NCBI GenBank assembly: GCA_015499995.1 | Contig: JADNRV010000003.1 | Coordinates: forward strand, 930,001 to 994,000 | Reading direction: 5' to 3' | DNA length: 64,000 nt | Source: Flammula alnicola | Taxonomy: Eukaryota > Basidiomycota > Agaricomycetes > Agaricales > Strophariaceae | In this document: one piece after another, positions 58,646 to 64,000 of the stretch | Position numbering within the stretch: position 1 is the stretch's first letter | Layout of the letters: every line of letters starts with the position of its first letter | Program-made: the position numbers and the translations under genes | Notes under the pieces: model-generated | What the model saw: the letters and a program-made list of their open reading frames with translations, nothing else | Told to the model about the DNA's origin: nothing | Databases searched by the model: none

Positions 58646-60607
58646 TCACACATCTTTCGGTAATGTGGCTCTCCATGCAGTAATCTCTCCCTTCCGCCGG
58701 TACCACTGCACCAACGGCAGTGAAATACACGAAATCAAAATCCACACGCTCAGAATACCAAAATTCAGGCCCACTGTCAACCACGTCATTTTTTGGTTTA
58801 CCGGTCATACGGCTGATGCACTTACACTGGTTTTTTGTCCCGAACACGATCGCTCTCACTCCTCGCGATATCTGGTAAAACGGAGCCGCATGCCCGTACT
58901 TGTATACGACCGGCAATGCATCAATCGGCCATAGGCATACCGACACGTTGCCTGTGAACACGAAACCTGTCAGTGATATAAATATCGACTCGCACGACAG
59001 ACGCACTGATTATCCACAGAATCATGAATATTTGAATAAACTTTACTGTCAACAAGGTCATCATGGATTCCAGCGCCAAACCCCTGGGAGGAATGTGTAT
59101 TAGAATCAAGGATATCATTGAGGCTTACACTTACGCTGCCATCATGCCAAACCATGATAAAAACCAGAAAATCAGCAATCCCGCTCGCCCGAAACTTGAA
59201 GAATGGGAAGAAACTATCAGGCCATCATTCATGTATAGTGAATGTGAATAGACATACTGGCGGTCATATGGCAAACCAAAGGCGAGGGTGAGCAACGTAT
59301 AGGCAAGCTATAAAAAGCAAGTCAGAAATCCTGCTTCAAAGCAGCATCGCTTAAACTGGCTTACCGAAAGGACGAGATAAATAACAATGGGCGAAGCTAT
59401 TCGAACACGGATTAAGGAAGTTGTTGTTATATGTCTGTCAATACCGGAGACGGCCCTTGCCAATATGCCGGAGTTCTTGGACGAGTAAGTATTAATCCTG
59501 TAATCCTGCTTTCTTCAACACTTACCACCACGAAAAATGACAGGATTAGAAGATAAATTAGCCCAATAAAGGTAACGGCAGTAGCTCTGAAGTACAGTGA
59601 TTTCGGTAAGTGAATTAATCCACTTTTTTAGGAGAGAACTCACACCGGGACGTCGAAAGGTCGCAAATTTTGCAACGTAAAGTATATGGGTCGCGTTAGA
59701 AGATCCGGCGACATGGCCGTAATGGATACATTTGAAGAAATCATGTCTGACATTCGTCTCACTGCATAGTCGTGCGTGATTTGATCTAGAAGGGAGGTAA
59801 CCTATGCAATGTCGGTATCTCACTGCACTGGGAGCAAGATTGCGGACTGACCGTAGGGCGGAGCAACGTGCGGCTTTGCATCACTGTAAGCATCTGCTTA
59901 GAGCCGTGTTGATACTGCATACTTACTATGAGTTCTCGTTTCTTGCTTCACTCGCGTATGCAGTGATTGCCTCTGAAGAATTGAAGGATGAAGCCCTCGC
60001 GTTTAGACTTTCGTTAAGACTCCGCGTCACTCCGGGGTTGACTGGATATTGGATGAAGTATTGAGTATCGCAGTGTCGGTCGGTGCGACTAAAGCACGCA
60101 ATCGTGAAGACTCACTTGCAACCGCGGTCCAACACTGCTCGTCCAACACAGCAGCCACCAAATCAACCGGACCGTTCGGAAAATCTCCAGCTTGCCTCAC
60201 ACTCCAATTTATGTTAGGCCCTGACAGAGCGCTCAGCTCTCCGGTCACAAATTGACCAACTTGCTCTCCATCGAAGTCCTTGCCCATAATAAATTGATAC
60301 GACTGATCCATGAAGATGCAAATTAAGCACGTACCACAATCCATCCTTCTAGACTTCGTGCAGGAAGTTTATCCACAGCGCCCCAGTATATCGAAAAAAT
60401 TCCAAAGATGGCCCCGACGATTAATAGCGTGCGTTGGAGAAGGATTTTAATATAGATCCGTCGAGCCCTTGAAACTTCCTCTTCCTTGCCTAGAAACTGC
60501 AGCGAGAAGGGAGCCCTAGCAGGCGGCATTATAGATGGCGGCGACGACGAGTCTGGGCTCTCGTGTCGCGTAATACCGACTTTGCTCTCGTTTTTCTCGG
60601 AGCTCAT
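58646..60607 (-). CDS. SNG1/DUF3533-family multi-pass membrane protein
   Basis: Members such as yeast Sng1 are plasma-membrane proteins linked to drug and lipid-asymmetry responses. The N-terminus is hydrophilic (MSSEKNESKVGITRHESPDS), then a first helix LLIVGAIFGIFSIYWGAV followed by LPARSLEGWIV. The large outer loop is DQSYQFIMGKDFDGEQVGQF, NWSVRQAGDFPNGPVDLVAA, VLDEQCWTAVA. Several helices follow (LLIFWFLSWFGMM; MMTLLTVKFIQIFMILWI; LSVWILISCISLPL), with VYKYGHAAPFYQISRGVRAI between them. It ends WRATLPKDV at 58646. This layout (one helix, loop, then five helices) is typical of DUF3533. Many short introns. Confidence 0.86.
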
Positions 60608-61468
60608 GGTCGTCGTGGATGAGGAGGACAGAGCGGGCCTGTCGAACTCCGAACTTGAAATGACTATGTAACCCTTTCATACTGCTTACGCTCACACCGG
60701 GCTGGATGCCAAGTAGACCGAGGTATTGTGATACACGTGAGCGCGTGAGCGCTGCAGCATCATATCGCGATGAAGAGTGAGATAGAAGCCGCGGAATAAG
60801 AATATGTCAGGGGTGTAGAGCGTTCAGAACATGTCTACTAACAGCCCTTTAATTTTGTTAGGCGATAGCACATAAGACTCGGAGCATCAAGTATGCTGGT
60901 AAATTCAGCGTATGTAGGCTGGCCACGATCTTCAGTCATTTTGGAAATGTTATGGACGACAAGCTCCCACACGTTGCTGTTAGGTATAATAATAAATGGA
61001 GATAAGATCGAGTAGGAGGACATATGTAGGAGCAATGCACCGGAGTCCGGTATTTATATATGCATCCACGACTCCGAGAATCCCGAGGGGTTTCCAGTTT
61101 CCAGCAGCAAGTGCGTCACTATTCCATATTTACACATCTAGGCCCACTATGTGCACAAAGCGATTTTGTCAAGACTCGAGAGGACTTCAAGTTTGAGAAC
61201 AGTGCCCAAGTTCTCAAGGCTCCTGCAATTAATTTATTCAAAACGAACTTCAAAAGGCTGGGTTGCCGAGAAAATTACCGTTACGAGAAGCGCTACATTA
61301 TGTACATGTACAAAGGGGAAAGCCATAAGTTTGTTCGTGAATACAATGTCAATCAACAGCAATGAACAGGAACCAGGGTAATTTGTGTATTCTACATATT
61401 CCACTAAAGTGAAAAGCAGAGCAAGGATTCAAAACTTACAGTAGGATATATGGTGGACGGCCGCCCCA
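60608..61468. other. Spacer of 0.86 kb without a supported gene
   Basis: It holds the SNG1-family promoter and the 3' end of the RING gene. A 65-codon minus-strand frame at 60838-61035 (NVWELVVHNISKMTEDRGQP) and a 101-codon plus-strand frame at 61060-61365 have no recognisable domain and no clear splice partners. Confidence 0.4.
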
Positions 61469-63572
61469 TCAAGTGCGCCGCCGAGACTTCTTCTGACTTT
61501 TGGGCACTTCAACAGGTCTCTGGCATACGGGACACCGACCGGAGACATCGATGAGCCAAGGATCTAGACAAGTTTTCTGGGCGACGGGGACAATAAGATG
61601 CAGAGATGAAGATGACACAAAAACACATACATGGAAAACATGACCACAAGCCAGCAGTCTGAGGGGCTGAGGCCCATCGCCTGCATCTGCCAACTTCAAG
61701 TGGTCTTGTCTATGTTCTTCTGAAATATTAGGTGCTTGCGATTGAGGTGGGTTGTTCGAGCTGGAAGCACTAGGAGGATCTTGGGTAGCATTGGATTCTT
61801 GAGTTTCTTCTTTCTTCGTTTCCTCTTCACCGTTCACGGCATGTTTTCGTTTTGGTTCTTCGAAATCCATCAAGCAAATGGCACAGGCCGCGCGGTTGCC
61901 TTCAAGCGCAACAAATGGATAGTCGCTGTGCTCCCAGTTATCTTCCCAAGATATAGGTTCCTGGTCTTCAGGAGTTGCTTCTTCCTTGGAAACTGCGTCG
62001 CCTCCCTTTTCGGGGACAATATTTTCTTCACGATTTTTTGATCTAAAAGGGAAAGTTCGAAGAAGCTTGAAGCGCTTCTGCGGTAGTTTAGGCGCTATTG
62101 GAGCATTAGGTGGATAGGAATGAGGTGAATGTGCAATAGCGTCTTTCTCGTTTTCTGGCGGTGGTGGTATGTACATGACCAACGGAATACGTTCGACCAC
62201 AGATTTTGGCAGCTTGCCAATTTCTGGCTTGATCATGTTCGGATTTTGCAAAGGGTGGCGGCCGATGCATATCAGGAATATATTCCAGAATATCTGTGGG
62301 CGCGTAAGCGTCATGTCCATGGGCAAGAAATAGCGTGCTTACAAAGAGGATTGGCGCGATAACAAGAACAACAAGGCCGAGCAATACAACCTCCAGGACC
62401 ATGAGATACATTATGCAGAGAATGCCAAATACGAGCCACCAAAGATGAGGTGATGAATGTCGACAAGTGTTTATAGACGAATATTCGAGAATATGGGCCG
62501 TCAAAAACCAGCTCAGTGTCATTAACGATGAAAGGAGTGTAAGACTTTGGGAGAGATAAGAATCAATATACAGAGGAGAGAAAATGGCACACAGGAATAC
62601 TGACCGCGAATAAAACGTAGAATGTGGAAGATTTGGAGTTGCAGGAGCTGCAGCGGCATTTGTAGAGGCATTATCAAGAGACGGCTGGATTCTGTGTATA
62701 GCAACATTTGCGTTGTTTTGTTGTGGAATTGCGGCAACATCAGGTCGGGGATTCGCATTTCCTGCTTCGGCATCAGCGCGAATCGGATGTCTAAATGCAG
62801 GGTTATTGGTCTGGCAAGCCCCTGAATGAAACTGACGCACAACACACGATCTCTGCGGAACTCCCAATAAGCGAGAACCAAGGCCAAGATCACTCTGACC
62901 ACCCAGATCGATGCCCACACACCAAGTGGTCGGTCGCAGGCTGTCCATTCACTCAAGTCAGGGTGTGTAGGGCTCTTGAAATGCTTTGCTACGAGTACAA
63001 GCATGGTGATGATAACTACAATCTGCGAATGAAGGTTATTCGTGTTTACTGAAGCCATAGAGAATCATAAGTTATACCTGGAATGTATCCCAACAAGCAG
63101 CGGAGACTAAGGACACCAGAGCTTTACGAGCGTGTGACGCATTACGTCCCACACCAAAGTACAGCAAGAACCTCATATACACAGAGGTGTTGTGATGCGG
63201 AGGGGCCACATTATCGGGATGTTCCTGGTGGTTGGTCCCCTGACGATTCCTTTGCGGTGTCCGATGTGCTTGGATGCTGCGCCGGTCATTGGATGCAGGT
63301 ATATTTATAGTCGGCGGCCATGACGGGGACCTCGGTTCTATAGGCGCACTGTACGGCGGGCTGTGACCTCCGAGGAGCGTCGGACGCACATTGGCCGTCT
63401 GATAGCCATTGTTCACAGTCGGCCGCGTGTCATGAGGATTAGGCGTGCCCTCGGAGATTCGTAGGCTTGACTGGACGTATGCCCTTTCCGGTCGACGAGG
63501 AATGTCTCCAGCTGAGCGGATCCTTCGAATAGATCCTTCTTGAAGTTGGGTATCACGGTCTAATGTGGCCAT
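61469..63572 (-). CDS. Multi-pass membrane RING-H2 E3 ubiquitin ligase
   Basis: The start at 63572 gives a long Pro/Arg/Asn-rich cytosolic leader (MATLDRDTQLQEGSIRRIRS). Membrane helices follow (IVVIITMLVLVAKHF; VWASIWVVRVILALVLAYWE; LWWLVFGILCIMYLMVLEVV, then LLGLVVLVIAPILF). A soluble C-terminus holds the RING: RAACAICLMDFEEPKRKHAV, a ~60-residue Ser/Glu-rich insertion between ligand pairs, then LLACGHVFH, KTCLDPWLIDVSGRCPVCQR, ending SRRRT. The order C-C...C-H-H/C...C-C is RING-H2. The insertion between the second and third ligand pairs is unusually long. One join near 62845 is uncertain: it needs a 35-base intron or a missing base. Confidence 0.88.
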
Positions 63573-64000
63573 GAGGAGAGCTGTTTTATAACGAGTGTTG
63601 TATTGGAGCCCTCCTTATATAGGGATTAATCCTGCGCTTGGTAGGGAACAGAAGACCCTGCCACCGAGAAGGAGATCAATCTTGAGCGAAACGTCTACAC
63701 TGGCTGGACCAAAGGTTTGAGCGCCAATGGACGGACGACTCCTGGGATCCTGACAGTGCAGTGAGAGGGAGTAATCAATCCTCCTGTGTGTCAAGACAGA
63801 AGTAAGAGAACAGTTAGTTTACATGGTAATCATCGTCACTTCACGTGGTTTGATTTCATTAACGCCTTCAACACCGGAGATTTAACCCTCCAAGAAAATG
63901 CAACGAGTGCCATATTATTGTTCTTCATTTCAATCACCACAGCAATTCAAGCAGAAATTCATTTCACAGTAAAGGGAGTAATGTTAATCTACGATAATGT
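63573..64000. promoter_or_regulatory. Upstream region of the RING-H2 gene to window edge
   Basis: About 430 bases with no coding frame of note. It should contain the promoter of the RING-H2 gene; nothing else is recognised. Confidence 0.35.

Noticed and set aside
61060..61365. Plus-strand frame of 101 codons
   Set aside because: No domain, no flanking splice sites of quality, AT-rich spacer composition; probably chance.
62812..62850. A further single-base break in the RING-H2 gene
   Set aside because: A 35-base GT-AG intron would also restore the frame, so the evidence for a deletion is too weak.

Overview
This is nuclear DNA from a basidiomycete fungus, very probably an agaricomycete. Most genes are broken by short GT-AG introns of about 45-65 bases. 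Genes sit on both strands with no operon logic, and 5' ends face each other across short shared promoters. The proteins read as fungal housekeeping families: ATG27, SUB1, a TOM1/HUWE1-type HECT ligase, RPB3, TLG2, NAR1, phosphomevalonate kinase and ferrochelatase. I see no phage, CRISPR, bacterial operon, rRNA or convincing tRNA.

Layout. 0-11.7 kb: ATG27, an unrecognised protein, an ataxin-3-like deubiquitinase tail to tail with a membrane PA/RING-H2 E3, a GYP5-like Rab GAP and a Yippee protein. 12-17 kb: allantoinase, an ABC1/UbiB-type mitochondrial kinase-like protein and SUB1. 17.5-29.5 kb: one 12 kb HECT ubiquitin ligase gene. 29.7-43.4 kb: quinone oxidoreductase, a probable Rrn5-like Pol I factor, an acyl-CoA synthetase, a 1.7 kb gene-poor gap, RPB3 and an EF-hand MscS channel. 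43.4-50.9 kb: a restless stretch with a tandem duplication carrying a 193 bp TA-flanked inverted-repeat element, TLG2, a tiny Cys/His-rich gene, NAR1, a small secreted Cys-rich protein gene, and a direct duplication of the NAR1 promoter. 50.9-64 kb: a PL14-like secreted lyase, an AAAP amino-acid transporter, ERG8, HEM15, an SNG1/DUF3533 membrane protein and a multi-pass RING-H2 E3.

Functional themes are ubiquitin signalling (ataxin-3-like DUB, three E3 ligases), vesicle traffic and autophagy (ATG27, GYP5, TLG2), transcription (SUB1, RPB3, Rrn5-like) and Fe-S, heme and isoprenoid supply (NAR1, HEM15, ERG8). They are scattered rather than physically clustered into one pathway.

The most notable observations are structural. 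A short mariner-like element inserted into one copy of a tandem duplication, with the neighbouring copy preserving the pre-insertion empty site. The NAR1 promoter plus first exon was duplicated about 1.15 kb away, enclosing a secreted-protein gene. And a run of single-base frame breaks affects conserved genes between about 40.9 and 56.0 kb (worst in NAR1 and TLG2), while the 12 kb HECT gene needs none. I found no convincing new biological system. Exon boundaries were placed by eye from GT-AG sites and family conservation, so outer coordinates are firmer than individual introns.
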